64,000 nt of DNA from Pirellulales bacterium (lineage in GTDB: Bacteria; Planctomycetota; Planctomycetia; Pirellulales; Lacipirellulaceae). The notes beneath the pieces are model-generated. The model was given only the letters and a program-made list of their open reading frames with translations. It did not search any database and was not told where the DNA came from. Shown here in pieces: positions 8,900 through 18,143 of this stretch (within the stretch, counting starts at the first letter, position 1; each line of letters begins with the position of its first letter). The stretch covers positions 62,001 through 126,000 of the forward strand of contig JAKVCC010000003.1 in NCBI GenBank assembly GCA_022448265.1. Direction: 5' to 3'. Both the position numbers and the translations under genes were made by a program.

Positions 8900-9832
8900 C
8901 TAGGTTTGGCCGCCAGAGGTCTCCACAAAACCCTTCTCGTCCAGGATGCGATGGATTTGCTTGGCAAAGGCCTCAAATTCGAGTTGCTGCTGTTCACTTC
9001 GTGGCAAACTGCTCCGGCCGAAATTGAATCCTCGCTGCGCTACTGCCGCTCGGAAGCCTTCGGGAAACTCGGCCGAAAAAAGTATCGTGTCGAATAGCTC
9101 CAGTAACTGAAATTGCAGCTCCATCGCCTGGTCATGCCGGCCCCCCCGAGTCATGTCGTATAGGGTCCGCGTCAACTCCGGCACCACGCCACTGCTGGCA
9201 AGGGTGCCGCCATCGCAGCCGGCCAGCAACATTGGCACGAGCACTGCGTCCCAACCGGTAAGGAAAGTAAAGTCGGGCTGGACTGGGCGGACCGCCGCCA
9301 TCATCCGCAACATAAAGGCCATGTCCCCCGAACTGTCTTTGATGCCAACAATCCTGGGAAGCTCCGCGAGGCGCTGGATGGTAGGAATGTCGATGGGGTT
9401 GGCGAACATGGGGATGTTGTAGAGCGTCACGTCGATGACGCTGCCCAGCGCTATCTCCCGAAAGTACGCGTAGACCGCCTCCTGGCCTAGTTTGTAGTAA
9501 AAAGGCGAGACGATGGCGACCGCGCGCACGCCGTAGTCTGCGTATTGCTCGCAAGCCGCTAGTGTCTCGCGAACATTAGCCTCGGCAGCCCCGGCAAGAA
9601 TTGGCACTCGCCCAGCCGTCTGTTCGGCAACGATTTGGACAATCCGGCGGCGCTGCTCAGCCGTGAAGCGGGTGAACTCACCTGTCGAACCGTTTGGATA
9701 AAGACCGTGCACGCCCTTGGCGATCAACCAGTCGATGTAGCGGCGCAACTCGTCCTCGTTGATGTTGCCCTGGTCGTCCAAGGGCACGAGGGTTGGTGTA
9801 AAGATCCCTTCGATTTTTTCAGATTGGCACAT
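8900..9832 (-). CDS. Dihydrodipicolinate synthase-family aldolase/lyase
   Basis: A 311-residue class I aldolase of the DapA/N-acetylneuraminate lyase family. These enzymes form a Schiff base with a keto acid. The carboxylate-binding signature is [13 protein letters not shown]; the Tyr motif is TLYNIPMF; the Schiff-base Lys is in VGIKDSSGD. The start at 9832 has AGGGAGA about 9 bases upstream, so the 15-residue open extension is not used. The enzyme next to a UxaA-family dehydratase suggests cleavage or dehydration of a 2-keto-3-deoxy sugar acid rather than lysine synthesis, but DapA families are hard to separate by eye. It precedes the sulfatase gene on the same strand and may be cotranscribed with it. 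Confidence 0.85.
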   Translation of the reverse strand: MCQSEKIEGIFTPTLVPLDDQGNINEDELRRYIDWLIAKGVHGLYPNGSTGEFTRFTAEQRRRIVQIVAEQTAGRVPILAGAAEANVRETLAACEQYADYGVRAVAIVSPFYYKLGQEAVYAYFREIALGSVIDVTLYNIPMFANPIDIPTIQRLAELPRIVGIKDSSGDMAFMLRMMAAVRPVQPDFTFLTGWDAVLVPMLLAGCDGGTLASSGVVPELTRTLYDMTRGGRHDQAMELQFQLLELFDTILFSAEFPEGFRAAVAQRGFNFGRSSLPRSEQQQLEFEAFAKQIHRILDEKGFVETSGGQT

Positions 9833-10359
9833 GCGACTAGATCTCCCTGGAAGACTACAACCGCCCCTATGTTTCACTATCCGTCGTTGCGCGGCAAATG
9901 GACCGGCGCCATTGTCGACAAGGCCCCGCCATCAGATTCGTTGGTAGCAGTTTACCGTTGTCGCTGCCAGATGCAAAACCTGATTACCAACAGGGGTTCA
10001 GAACCCACGAGTGGCTGTCTCCTTGTCCTGGGGATGCTCGCTACCCGATGCCATATATTTCGCCCTGCTCGGCTGGCCAAACACCTGGAGTTGGGTTCAT
10101 ACAAATCCCGGAGCCACCACAAACTTCGGAAGCTCCCACACAAGCCGCCCCCACTTGTGCAGTGTATCAACCGCTCGGGAAGTGTGGGGTTCCAACAACC
10201 AACCTTCCACCACCCCTCGTCTCTGACGCCGCTTGACCGGACCCCTATCAAGAATGTAAATTTGTTGCACCCCGTTGCCATGGATGACGGCGAAAGTTTG
10301 TCGCAATTCTCCTGAATATGTTCCTTTTTGCAGAGGCGCCCGGCGCTTCATTCATTTAA
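9833..10359. other. Divergent intergenic region, DapA-type gene / fhs
   Basis: About 530 bases separate the two divergent start codons, so promoters for both directions must lie here. No RNA gene or convincing small protein was seen. A reverse-strand frame at 10351-10097 is open but looks like none of the protein families I know. Only a weak CACAAG...CTTGTG dyad is visible near 10135-10160. Confidence 0.4.
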
Positions 10360-12003
10360 ATGTCTAAACTACTCGAGACGAAGATCCCTGGGGCGATGCG
10401 CCCCGTTCAAGAAATTGCCGCCGAACTTGGGCTCGCTCCGGAGGCGATATTTCCGCACGGCCATCGGATAGCCAAAGTGCCGATCGGCGAACTTGAGCAA
10501 CGTGCCGAGCAGCCTGACGGAGCGCTAATTCTGGTCACGGCCATGACTCCCACACCTTCGGGAGAGGGCAAAACCACCACCACGATTGGGCTTGGCGATG
10601 CGCTTAAGCAGGCCGGCCATCGCACGGCCATTGCCGTGCGCGAACCGTCTCTTGGGCCGTACTTTGGCATGAAAGGGGGTGGCACAGGTGCTGGTCATGC
10701 TCAGATTGTGCCCGCCGAGGATATCAACTTGCACTTTGTGGGTGACATGTACTCGGTAAGCAAAGCGAATAACTTGCTCTCCGCCTTAGTCGACAATCAC
10801 CTACAGCATGGCAATGCGTTGGGCATCGACCCGCGACGGATTACGTGGCGGCGAGTGATCGATTTAAACGATCGCGCGCTTCGAGAGATAATCGTGGGCT
10901 TAGGGGGCGTCGCCCACGGAATTCCTCGTAAGGATGGCTTTAACATCACGCCCGCATCCGAAGTCATGGCTGTGCTGTGCCTGGCCCAATCTTATCGTGA
11001 TCTGAGAGACCGGCTGGCTCGAATTGTTGTCGGCTATACATACGACCGGCAGCCAGTGACCGCCCAACAATTATTGGCCGAAGGTGCCATGACGGTGCTT
11101 CTGCGGGACGCCGTGAACCCCAACCTGGTCCAAACCTTGTACGGCACCCCGGCTTTCGTGCATGGGGGACCTTTCGCCAATATTGCCCACGGCTGTAATA
11201 CCGTGGTGGCCACGCGCTTGGCCTTAAAACTGTGTGACCGCGTGGTGACCGAGGCGGGTTTTGCCAGCGATCTGGGCGCCGAGAAGTTTTTTCATATCAA
11301 GTGCCGCCTGAACAATTTGCGGCCTCAATGTGCAGTGATTGTCGCGACCGAGAAAGCCATTGAGTACCATGGCGGTTTCCAGGAGAAGGGTGGCACAGGC
11401 AATCTGCTCAAGCACATCGAAAATATCCGCGGCTTCGGCCTGGAACCGGTCGTCGCAGTTAATCGATTCCCAGACGATACTCCGGATGGACTGAAAAAAA
11501 TCTTGGAGTTTTGCGAGAAACAAAACGTGCGGGCGGCAGCGTACGAAGCCTACGAAAAAGGGCCAGCAGGAGCAACGGAACTGGCCCAACTGGTCGACGA
11601 TGCGATTGACGCAACCCAAGACAAAAACACGTTCCGCTATCTCTACCCGCTGGAAAGCTCGATTTGCGAAAAGATCGAAACGGTTGCTCGCGAAGTGTAC
11701 GGGGCCGACGGAGTCGATTACGACCGTGCGGCACTTAAGGCGATCGATCTGATTGCCAAGCACGGCCAAGATCAAGTACCCGTGTGCATGGCCAAGACAC
11801 CCAAAAGCATTTCCGATACCCCGCGCCTTCGCGGCCGGCCTGAGGGATTTCGCGTGCGGGTGAACGAGATCCGTCTCTCAGCCGGCGCCGGCTTTGTGGT
11901 GGCTATCTGCGGCGAAATGATGACTATGCCTGGCTTGCCCCGTGAACCAGCTGCTATCCACATCAAGGTTGACGATCAAGGCAACACGTCCGGGCTAGCT
12001 TAG
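10360..12003 (+). CDS. fhs: Formate--tetrahydrofolate ligase
   Basis: A 547-residue cytoplasmic enzyme of C1 metabolism that makes 10-formyl-THF from formate, THF and ATP. Length matches the family. The ATP-binding loop is TPTPSGEGKTTTTIGLGDAL (residues ~62-81), followed by REPSLGPYFGMKGGGTGAGHAQIVP and the INLHFVGDMYSV segment. Family-specific regions VVATEKAIEYHGG and GEMMTMPGLPREPA near the C-terminus are intact. It supplies formyl groups for purines and initiator tRNA, or runs in reverse. It converges on slyX, whose stop lies 8 bases downstream, and no other folate gene is adjacent. Confidence 0.96.
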   Translation: MSKLLETKIPGAMRPVQEIAAELGLAPEAIFPHGHRIAKVPIGELEQRAEQPDGALILVTAMTPTPSGEGKTTTTIGLGDALKQAGHRTAIAVREPSLGPYFGMKGGGTGAGHAQIVPAEDINLHFVGDMYSVSKANNLLSALVDNHLQHGNALGIDPRRITWRRVIDLNDRALREIIVGLGGVAHGIPRKDGFNITPASEVMAVLCLAQSYRDLRDRLARIVVGYTYDRQPVTAQQLLAEGAMTVLLRDAVNPNLVQTLYGTPAFVHGGPFANIAHGCNTVVATRLALKLCDRVVTEAGFASDLGAEKFFHIKCRLNNLRPQCAVIVATEKAIEYHGGFQEKGGTGNLLKHIENIRGFGLEPVVAVNRFPDDTPDGLKKILEFCEKQNVRAAAYEAYEKGPAGATELAQLVDDAIDATQDKNTFRYLYPLESSICEKIETVAREVYGADGVDYDRAALKAIDLIAKHGQDQVPVCMAKTPKSISDTPRLRGRPEGFRVRVNEIRLSAGAGFVVAICGEMMTMPGLPREPAAIHIKVDDQGNTSGLA

Positions 12004-12011
12004 AGTCCCGC

Positions 12012-12242
12012 CTAATAATGGGGCGGCTTCTCATGGGGAAGGTCCTCACCAAGGCGATCGCCTTGCAGGCCCTCGATGAGTTTGCGGTACGACGCCATCT
12101 CGTTTCGCAGTCGGTCCAATTCTACCTGCTGCGCGAGTACCACTTGGTTGAGTTCTTCGAGAGCGCGCTGCTGGAAGCTGAGCTTTTCTTCCAGCTCGAC
12201 CACATGGGCGGCAACCTTAACTGGCAAGGCATCTTCTCTCAT
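12012..12242 (-). CDS. slyX: SlyX-family protein
   Basis: A small 76-residue, mostly coiled-coil cytoplasmic protein. The core VVELEEKLSFQQRALEELNQ followed by QVELDRLRNEM has the heptad pattern and the conserved E-x-K-x-x-FQ...L-x-x-LN signature of SlyX. The C-terminus ends in a proline-rich EKPPHY, as in other SlyX proteins (PPHY ending). The ATG at 12242 is chosen because it gives the usual ~75-residue length; the open frame continues upstream over the antisense strand of phhB but that part is not SlyX-like. Molecular function is unknown across the family. It converges with fhs and diverges from phhB. Confidence 0.85.
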   Translation of the reverse strand: MREDALPVKVAAHVVELEEKLSFQQRALEELNQVVLAQQVELDRLRNEMASYRKLIEGLQGDRLGEDLPHEKPPHY

Positions 12243-12407
12243 TGTGGATTTCGCTCGGGGACCGGGAATCCGCGGGATGAATCTGGGCATGCCCCTGACT
12301 ATGTTAACTGTACCATGCGGGACCACGTAAGAGAATTGACGCGCCCCTACTGCAAACCCGATAATAGGGGTGCCCGTATCCCGTCCCCTCCAGCGATGAG
12401 AGAATTC

Positions 12408-12770
12408 ATGGAAGCCCAAACCCCCACTCAACTTGTCCAAAAAAAATGCCTCCCCTGCGAAGGGGGCGTCGATCCGTGCCCCCTTGATGCGGCCAAAGAG
12501 CAACTCGAAGCGCTCCCGGGTTGGTATTTGACCCACGATGGCCAGAGGATTCGCAAAGACTGGAAAGCGAAACACTTTCTCGCTGGCATGGCTTTTTTTC
12601 AGGGCTGCACCGAAGTTGCCGAAGCTGACGGCCATCACCCCGACCTCCATATCGAAGGCTACCGCAATGTGTCGGTCGAGCTATGGACCCACGCCATCGG
12701 CGGTCTGTCGGAGAACGACTTCATTCTGGCTGCAAAAATCGACCAGTTGCCAATCGAGTTGCAAAATTAA
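12408..12770 (+). CDS. phhB: 4a-hydroxytetrahydrobiopterin dehydratase (PCD/DCoH)
   Basis: A 120-residue pterin-4a-carbinolamine dehydratase, which recycles pterin cofactor after aromatic amino acid hydroxylation. The catalytic signature ADGHHPDLHIEGYRNVSVEL followed by W-x-H-AIGGLSENDFILAAKID is complete. The N-terminal CLPCEGGVDPC is common in bacterial members. Start 12408 has GAGA 6 bases upstream; ATG 12396 is in frame four codons earlier and is equally possible. No phenylalanine hydroxylase gene is nearby, so its partner is elsewhere or it has another role. About 165 bases separate it from slyX. Confidence 0.9.
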   Translation: MEAQTPTQLVQKKCLPCEGGVDPCPLDAAKEQLEALPGWYLTHDGQRIRKDWKAKHFLAGMAFFQGCTEVAEADGHHPDLHIEGYRNVSVELWTHAIGGLSENDFILAAKIDQLPIELQN

Positions 12771-12955
12771 CCAACAGTGGGCAAACAATGTTACACGCTA
12801 CCTCCCATCGATGTCGCCGTTGGCCGCAGCACAACGGCCCGCAAGGCTCTTCACCGAAATACTGTAGGACGACACACCATCTGTTGGGTGGCAACACGGC
12901 ATAGCATCCCGCATCTCTCAAATCTCACCTTTCTGACCTTCACCGTTTAAGCTCT

Positions 12956-13957
12956 ATGGCTTTTCCCTGCCTGATGGTTCGCAGCGACGCAGAAGACGTC
13001 TGCTGCCGCGTGGAGACAATCTCTCACGACGATCTTCCAGAAGGCGATGTGTTGATCGAAGTCGCCATATCATCGCTCAACTACAAAGATGCGCTCGCAT
13101 GCCAGGCCCATCCTGGCGTAGTGCGCCAGTTGCCGCATATTCCGGGAATTGACTGTGCCGGACACATTGTGGAAAGCGCTGCGAAGCGGCACAATTCAGG
13201 CGATCCTGTGCTGGTGACCGGCTATGGGCTGGGCAGTGCGCAGTGGGGCGGCTATTCGGCTTTTGTGCGGGTGCCGAGCGCATGGATCGTGCCGCTCCCC
13301 GTCGGACTCTCGCTTGAAGAAGCAATGGTTCTGGGTACAGCCGGATTTACTGCCGCGCAGTGCGTCAGTGCGCTAGTCCACCATGGCGTGCTTCCCAATC
13401 GGGGCGAAGTAGCGGTCACCGGCGCGACCGGGGGCGTCGGATCGCTGGCAGTCGCCCTCCTTGCCAAGCTCGGCTACGAAGTGGTCGCCGTTACGGGAAA
13501 GCCTGAAAACACAGCTTGGCTTCAGCAACTTGGCGCCAAAAAAGTTGTAGCCCGCGCAGAGATCCAGGACGAAAGTGGCAAGCCGATTCTCAAATCGCGC
13601 TGGGCCGGTGCCGTCGACACGGTGGGCGGCGATATCCTCGCCACGCTCGTGCGCAGCACTGCCCATCGTGGCTGCGTCGCCGCCTGTGGAATGGCTGCCG
13701 GCCCCCAGCTCCCACTTACCGTCTATCCGTTTATCTTGCGAGGTGTAACACTGGCAGGCATCGATTCTGCCGAATGTCCGCTAGAGAGTCGAGTAGAAAC
13801 ATGGGATCGCCTAGCCGGCTTGTGGAAGCTCGACGGCCTCACAAAACTTGCCCGCACGGTAACTCTGGATGAAATCTCCGCGGAGGCCGACAACATGCTG
13901 GCGGGCAACTCTGTTGGCCGCGTTTTGGTACGGCCCGTAACGAGCGCAACCAAATAG
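12956..13957 (+). CDS. acuI: YhdH/AcuI-family quinone oxidoreductase (acrylyl-CoA reductase-like)
   Basis: A 333-residue zinc-free medium-chain dehydrogenase/reductase of the YhdH/YhfP family. The family includes NADPH-dependent acrylyl-CoA reductase AcuI. Landmarks are ISSLNYKDALAC near residue 41, PGIDCAGHIVES, the nucleotide-binding GATGGVGSLAVALLAKLGY (about residues 158-176) and the family-specific FILRGVTLAGIDSAECP. Length fits. It likely reduces acrylyl-CoA or another enoyl or quinone substrate. The fadJ/fadI genes are far downstream and no propionate pathway genes are adjacent, so the role stays general. Confidence 0.85.
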   Translation: MAFPCLMVRSDAEDVCCRVETISHDDLPEGDVLIEVAISSLNYKDALACQAHPGVVRQLPHIPGIDCAGHIVESAAKRHNSGDPVLVTGYGLGSAQWGGYSAFVRVPSAWIVPLPVGLSLEEAMVLGTAGFTAAQCVSALVHHGVLPNRGEVAVTGATGGVGSLAVALLAKLGYEVVAVTGKPENTAWLQQLGAKKVVARAEIQDESGKPILKSRWAGAVDTVGGDILATLVRSTAHRGCVAACGMAAGPQLPLTVYPFILRGVTLAGIDSAECPLESRVETWDRLAGLWKLDGLTKLARTVTLDEISAEADNMLAGNSVGRVLVRPVTSATK

Positions 13958-13990
13958 CAGCCAAGCCGATGTGTAGAATAGTGGTGAGAA

Positions 13991-16327
13991 ATGATCCATA
14001 GAATGCTGACGTTGACAAAGCCAATCGCTACGATGCACGGTTCACCGCCCGCCCACCGGTGTGACCCCATGCCTCATCTCTCATATGCAGCCGCTTGCCG
14101 CAATCCGTTTGATCGTCTGCACAGGACTGTTTCGCGACGGTGGGCAAATGCCGTTTGGGTAGTCGTCATGTCCTGCCTGCATCTTGGCTTCCCGCGGGTG
14201 TCGTTAGGCGTCGATCGCCCCAAACTGGCTGAGCAGGTCACCATCCACCGTGACTCATACGGCGTGCCCCATGTGTTTGGACAGAGTGACGAAAGCGTGA
14301 TCTTTGGCTTTGGCTACGCCCAGGCGGAAGACTATTTTTGGCAGGTAGAAGACGCTTATATATTGGCCCTGGGTCGCTACGCCGAAGTCTATGGGCCACA
14401 AGGACTGAATTCAGATCTACTCAACCGGGCTTTTGAGATTGTGCCCCGCAGCCGGCGCGACTTCGCGGCGCTTGACGCGACTTCACAGCGACTTTATGCG
14501 GCGTTTGTGGCTGGCATCAACTACTATCGAGATGCGCACCCCGAAGTGCAAGCTCGCTTGATCAAGCGTTTTGAGCCTTGGCACGTACTGGCCTATCATC
14601 GGCACATCGCATTGGAGCTTTGCTTTCGTTTTCTAGGATTAGACGGAAGCTATCTACCAAGGCGCAATCCCAAAATATGGACGGCCACCGGTAGTAACGG
14701 TTGGGCCATTAGCGGAGCGCGGACGCGGTCGGGCGGCACGATGCTGCTAGCCAACCCTCACATGCCTTGGTTTGGTTTTTCCCAGATGATGGAGGCTCAT
14801 CTCCACTGCGAGCCGGGTCCGCACACCCCTGGATGGAACTTCAGCGGGGCAGGATTTTATGGCTGCCCGACACTGCCGCTTGGGCACAACGAAAAACTCG
14901 GCTGGACGCTTGTAACCAATGAGCCCGACATTGCCGATACTTGGCGCGTAACATTTGACGATCCGGACGAACCCCTCGCCTATCGCTATGCCGACGGCTG
15001 GCGCACGGCCGACACTTGGCGAGAGACGATCCGCGTGCGTAAGTCGCGTAGCATGGAGGACCGTGTACTCGATTTCCGAAAAACCCACCACGGTCCGATC
15101 GTCGCCCAGGAAGACGCGCACACGATGCTCGCCGCCAGAATTTCCGGGCTGTTCGACACCATCCCCATGCGACAGTGGCTACAAATGGTCCAAGCCCAAA
15201 ATCTAGCCGACTTCCGTCAAGCGCTGGGCATGATGCAATTGCTCTACATGAACGTGCTATACGCCGATGTCGATGGCAACGTCTTCTATCTCTACACAGG
15301 CCGCATACCACGGCGCAATCCCAAGTTTGACTGGTCAAAACCTGTGGACGGAAGCGACCCGGCTGCCGAGTGGCTGGGTGTCCATTCTCTGCAAGAACTT
15401 CCCCAAGTACTCAATCCCACGTCGGGATTTGTGCAGAACTGCAACTCCTCGCCCTTTATGACCACTGCTGGCAACAATCCTCGACTGGAGGACTTCCCCT
15501 CGTATATGATGAGTGACGCAAATCACACCAAACGGCGGGCGCTGCGTTCCTTGGAATTACTCGAGGGCATGAACGATGTCACATTTGACCAGTGGCAACG
15601 CGCGGCATTTGACACAGAAGTCTATTGGGCGCGCCACGAATTTCCCCATTATGTGAAAAAGTACGCGCAGCTTCAGCGGAACGATCCTGCCTTAGCCGCG
15701 CGCGTCCGCCCGTACTGGGAGCATTTGCTGGCGTGGGACACGCGGATTAGCGCCAAGTCGACCGCTGCCAGTCTCTGCCATGCCTGGTACGAACAGCTTT
15801 TTGGCTGTGATTATCCGGGAGAAACCATGCGCGGGCTCTACGTTGGCAAGCCCCACAAACAGTTTGAGGCGCTGGCCCTAGCCGCAGATCGCTTGTACGC
15901 GATGCACGGCGACTGGCAGGTGCCCTACGGAACCGTTTATCGTAGCCAGCGCCAGCCACGTCTGGCAGATCTAGTTGATGCCCGTTTCGACGACAACATT
16001 CCCGATTTGCCCGCCGTAGCCGGGCATGGGCCGATGGGGATCGTATTGACCCAGTATTTCACGCCTAGCCTAAAGATACCCTGGGTGGTTTCGCAGCGCC
16101 GCCGCTATGGACTAGTGGGCACTTCGTACCTCGCCGCGTATGAGTTTACGACCGACGGAGTCCGTGGCGCCAGTCTGGTCCCGTTTGGCGCAAGCGGCGA
16201 CCCTACCTCTGCACATTACTTCGATCAGGCGCCACTGCTTGCCGAAAAGCGGTTGAAACCAGAGCTGTTCACCAAGCACCAAGTCCTCGCCGGCGCGGCG
16301 CGCAGCTATCACCCAGGCGAACAGTGA
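13991..16327 (+). CDS. Penicillin acylase-family N-terminal-nucleophile hydrolase
   Basis: A 778-residue preproenzyme of the penicillin amidase family, which includes acyl-homoserine-lactone acylases. Such proteins are exported and self-cleave into two chains. A hydrophobic segment near residues 51-66 after RR is a likely signal or anchor. VTIHRDSYGVPHVFG (residues 83-97) and FGFGYAQAEDYFWQ are the conserved start of the small chain. The autocleavage site is TATGSNGWAISG, with Ser235 as predicted nucleophile and new N-terminus. ANPHMPW and LGHNEKLGWTLVTNEPD are typical of the large chain. The start is uncertain: ATG 14069 would give a shorter leader. The natural amide substrate is unknown. 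A long dyad follows the stop codon. Confidence 0.88.
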   Translation: MIHRMLTLTKPIATMHGSPPAHRCDPMPHLSYAAACRNPFDRLHRTVSRRWANAVWVVVMSCLHLGFPRVSLGVDRPKLAEQVTIHRDSYGVPHVFGQSDESVIFGFGYAQAEDYFWQVEDAYILALGRYAEVYGPQGLNSDLLNRAFEIVPRSRRDFAALDATSQRLYAAFVAGINYYRDAHPEVQARLIKRFEPWHVLAYHRHIALELCFRFLGLDGSYLPRRNPKIWTATGSNGWAISGARTRSGGTMLLANPHMPWFGFSQMMEAHLHCEPGPHTPGWNFSGAGFYGCPTLPLGHNEKLGWTLVTNEPDIADTWRVTFDDPDEPLAYRYADGWRTADTWRETIRVRKSRSMEDRVLDFRKTHHGPIVAQEDAHTMLAARISGLFDTIPMRQWLQMVQAQNLADFRQALGMMQLLYMNVLYADVDGNVFYLYTGRIPRRNPKFDWSKPVDGSDPAAEWLGVHSLQELPQVLNPTSGFVQNCNSSPFMTTAGNNPRLEDFPSYMMSDANHTKRRALRSLELLEGMNDVTFDQWQRAAFDTEVYWARHEFPHYVKKYAQLQRNDPALAARVRPYWEHLLAWDTRISAKSTAASLCHAWYEQLFGCDYPGETMRGLYVGKPHKQFEALALAADRLYAMHGDWQVPYGTVYRSQRQPRLADLVDARFDDNIPDLPAVAGHGPMGIVLTQYFTPSLKIPWVVSQRRRYGLVGTSYLAAYEFTTDGVRGASLVPFGASGDPTSAHYFDQAPLLAEKRLKPELFTKHQVLAGAARSYHPGEQ

Positions 16328-16347
16328 ACACGCGTTGTGTCACCAGC

Positions 16348-16378
16348 ACGGCGGCTCGTCTACTCGACAAGCCGCCGT
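16348..16378 (+). terminator. Perfect 9-bp hairpin after the acylase gene
   Basis: ACGGCGGCT (16348-16356) and AGCCGCCGT (16370-16378) form a perfect inverted repeat with a 13-base loop, 20 bases after the acylase stop. No U-run follows, so it is not a classical intrinsic terminator; it may limit readthrough or protect the 3' end. Confidence 0.45.
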
Positions 16379-16392
16379 TGCAGTATACTGCA
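16379..16392 (+). promoter_or_regulatory. 14-bp perfect palindrome containing a -10-like hexamer
   Basis: TGCAGTATACTGCA is a perfect palindrome and contains TATACT, a good -10 match, about 75 bases before the PSP1 gene start. It abuts the preceding hairpin. It could be a promoter with a superimposed operator. No convincing -35 was identified. Confidence 0.35.
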
Positions 16393-16466
16393 ATATTGAA
16401 GGGTTCTGGGCCGTCCCCGGTTGGGCCTCATTTTTCCCGCAAGCCAAATGGTTTTACAGTCTCGCC

Positions 16467-17411
16467 ATGCCTAAGTATATCGTAAGACATGGGGTCATGC
16501 GGCAACTCGGAGTGTTTGCCACCCGTGGCCGACATACCTATGGACGCGGGGTGCAGGTCGTGGCACGCACCAGTCGCGGACTGGAACTGGGCGAAGTGCT
16601 GTGCGAAGCGACCGAACATGCCCTTGCCAGCATGAAAAATCCCAAGACAGGCCAAATCTTGCGCGAACAGACCCACGACGATCAGGGTGAATTGCGACGT
16701 CTGTTGGAACAGGAACAGGAAGAATACAAAATCTGTGGAGAGCGCATCGCACAGTTGGGCCTAGACATGCGTCTGGTCGATATTGAGCATGTGTATGGCG
16801 GCGAGCGAATTATTGTCTACTACCTGGCAGAAGAGCGGATTGATTTTCGCGAACTTGTAAAGACTTTGGCGGCCGATTTCCAGACCCGTATTGAAATGTC
16901 GCAAATCGGTGTCCGCGATGAGGCTAAGCTTCTTGCCGACTATGGTGATTGCGGCAAACCGGTTTGCTGTAATACCCATTTGTCGGAAATGCCACCTGTT
17001 TCGATGCGGATGGCCAAATTGCAGAAGGCGACGCTCGACCCCAATAAGATTTCCGGCCGCTGCGGACGCCTCAAGTGCTGCCTCCGATACGAATACGACA
17101 CGTATCAGGAGCTGCAAAAAGACTTGCCTCCGGTTGGTTCAGAGATTATCACCGGAGAAGGCAAGGCCAAAGTTCTGGCACAAGAAATATTGGCGAGCAA
17201 ATTACTCATCCAAACGGAAGATATGCGAAGGGTGATGATCGATGGATCCGACGTACTGACTGTACTCAAAAGAGGCTCGCGACAGAAAGCTCGTTCTACA
17301 AACAAATCGGTGGAAACGCCTGCAGGGCCTTCAAGAAAGTCAGCACCGCCTGGGCACCCGCCGCCAGAAAAGTCCTCCCGACACAAAGACGCGGGCCCCC
17401 CAGGTGGGTAG
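16467..17411 (+). CDS. PSP1 C-terminal domain protein (RicT/YaaT-like)
   Basis: A 314-residue cytoplasmic protein of the PSP1/RicT family. In Bacillus, RicT (YaaT) works with RicA and RicF in a complex that binds Fe-S clusters and directs RNase Y. The start MPKYIVRHGVMRQLGVF at 16467 gives the normal family N-terminus; upstream open frame is ignored. The PSP1 domain spans about residues 20-265 with YKICGERIAQLGLDMRLVD, FRELVKTLAADFQTRIEM and RIGVRDEAKLL-type sequence. Seven cysteines cluster in DCGKPVCCNTHL and SGRCGRLKCCLRYE, likely metal ligands. The last ~50 residues are basic and proline-rich, without a recognised domain. No RicA or RicF gene is adjacent. Confidence 0.88.
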   Translation: MPKYIVRHGVMRQLGVFATRGRHTYGRGVQVVARTSRGLELGEVLCEATEHALASMKNPKTGQILREQTHDDQGELRRLLEQEQEEYKICGERIAQLGLDMRLVDIEHVYGGERIIVYYLAEERIDFRELVKTLAADFQTRIEMSQIGVRDEAKLLADYGDCGKPVCCNTHLSEMPPVSMRMAKLQKATLDPNKISGRCGRLKCCLRYEYDTYQELQKDLPPVGSEIITGEGKAKVLAQEILASKLLIQTEDMRRVMIDGSDVLTVLKRGSRQKARSTNKSVETPAGPSRKSAPPGHPPPEKSSRHKDAGPPGG

Positions 17412-17625
17412 AATGGCTACAGGAAGGTCGGCAATATCCCAGAAAAGAAACACCAACGAGAAGAAAACAAGTAGGGTAGACCGATAGGCAGAATAAACAG
17501 ATCGATAGATTGCACGGATCCGCAAAACAAACTGCGGTCGATTCCGTACGCGGATAGTTGATACCGTAATTCATTCTGCAATCAATACAGCAACTAATAC
17601 TCCAGTTATTACTGAGCCACTCACT

Positions 17626-18090
17626 ATGCTTGATCCCAAACAGGCTATTGCCGAGCTGTTGCGTCGCGATCAGCGGTATCATTTCGATGCCTACGTTTTT
17701 GTTTTTGAGGCACTCCGGTATGCCCAAGACAAACTTGGCATGGGTACCGAGTTCGACACGGCGGACTTCGACGCGGAAGACTCAGTCGACGAGCAGTTGG
17801 ACGGCCTGGAGACCAAGCGCCATGTAACCGGGCAAGAACTTTCCGAAGCGATGCGGCAATTTGCTCACGAGCAGTACGGATACTTAGCCAAGAACGTGCT
17901 CAATCATTGGGGAATCGCCTCGACAAGCGACTTCGGCGAGATTGTTTTTAATCTCATCGAGATCGAGCAGATGCGCAAGACGCCTCACGATCGCCGGGAA
18001 GATTTCGACGATGTGTTTGATTTTGACGAGGGGTTCCAACACAATTTCCAGTTCAATGTTCCCGACTCGAGCGAGGAGCCACGACGCTGA
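17626..18090 (+). CDS. Minf_1886 family protein
   Basis: A 154-residue protein matching the Planctomycetes/Verrucomicrobia conserved family Minf_1886. Recognisable parts are the N-terminal DPKQAIAELLRRDQRYHFDAY...FEALRYAQ, the central HVTGQELSEAMRQFAHEQYGYLAKNVLNHWGI, and SDFGEIVFNLIEIEQMRKT. The C-terminal ~30 residues are acidic and include DDVFDFDEGF, common in the family. No catalytic motif is seen and the function is unknown. About 210 bases separate it from the PSP1 gene, and the small membrane ORF follows 53 bases later. Confidence 0.85.
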   Translation: MLDPKQAIAELLRRDQRYHFDAYVFVFEALRYAQDKLGMGTEFDTADFDAEDSVDEQLDGLETKRHVTGQELSEAMRQFAHEQYGYLAKNVLNHWGIASTSDFGEIVFNLIEIEQMRKTPHDRREDFDDVFDFDEGFQHNFQFNVPDSSEEPRR

Positions 18091-18143
18091 TAGGCGCCCG
18101 TTCCGAGCGGGCCCTTTCACCGGCTAGGTCTCTGCCAGCTACA

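Noticed and set aside
3793-10337. 13-base repeat TTTTTGCAGAGGC at 3793 and 10325, both upstream of genes
   Set aside because: A 13-base match is expected many times by chance in 64 kb; no larger shared context.
10097-10351. Reverse-strand 84-codon frame before fhs
   Set aside because: No recognisable family, no ribosome-binding site, lies in a region expected to hold promoters.
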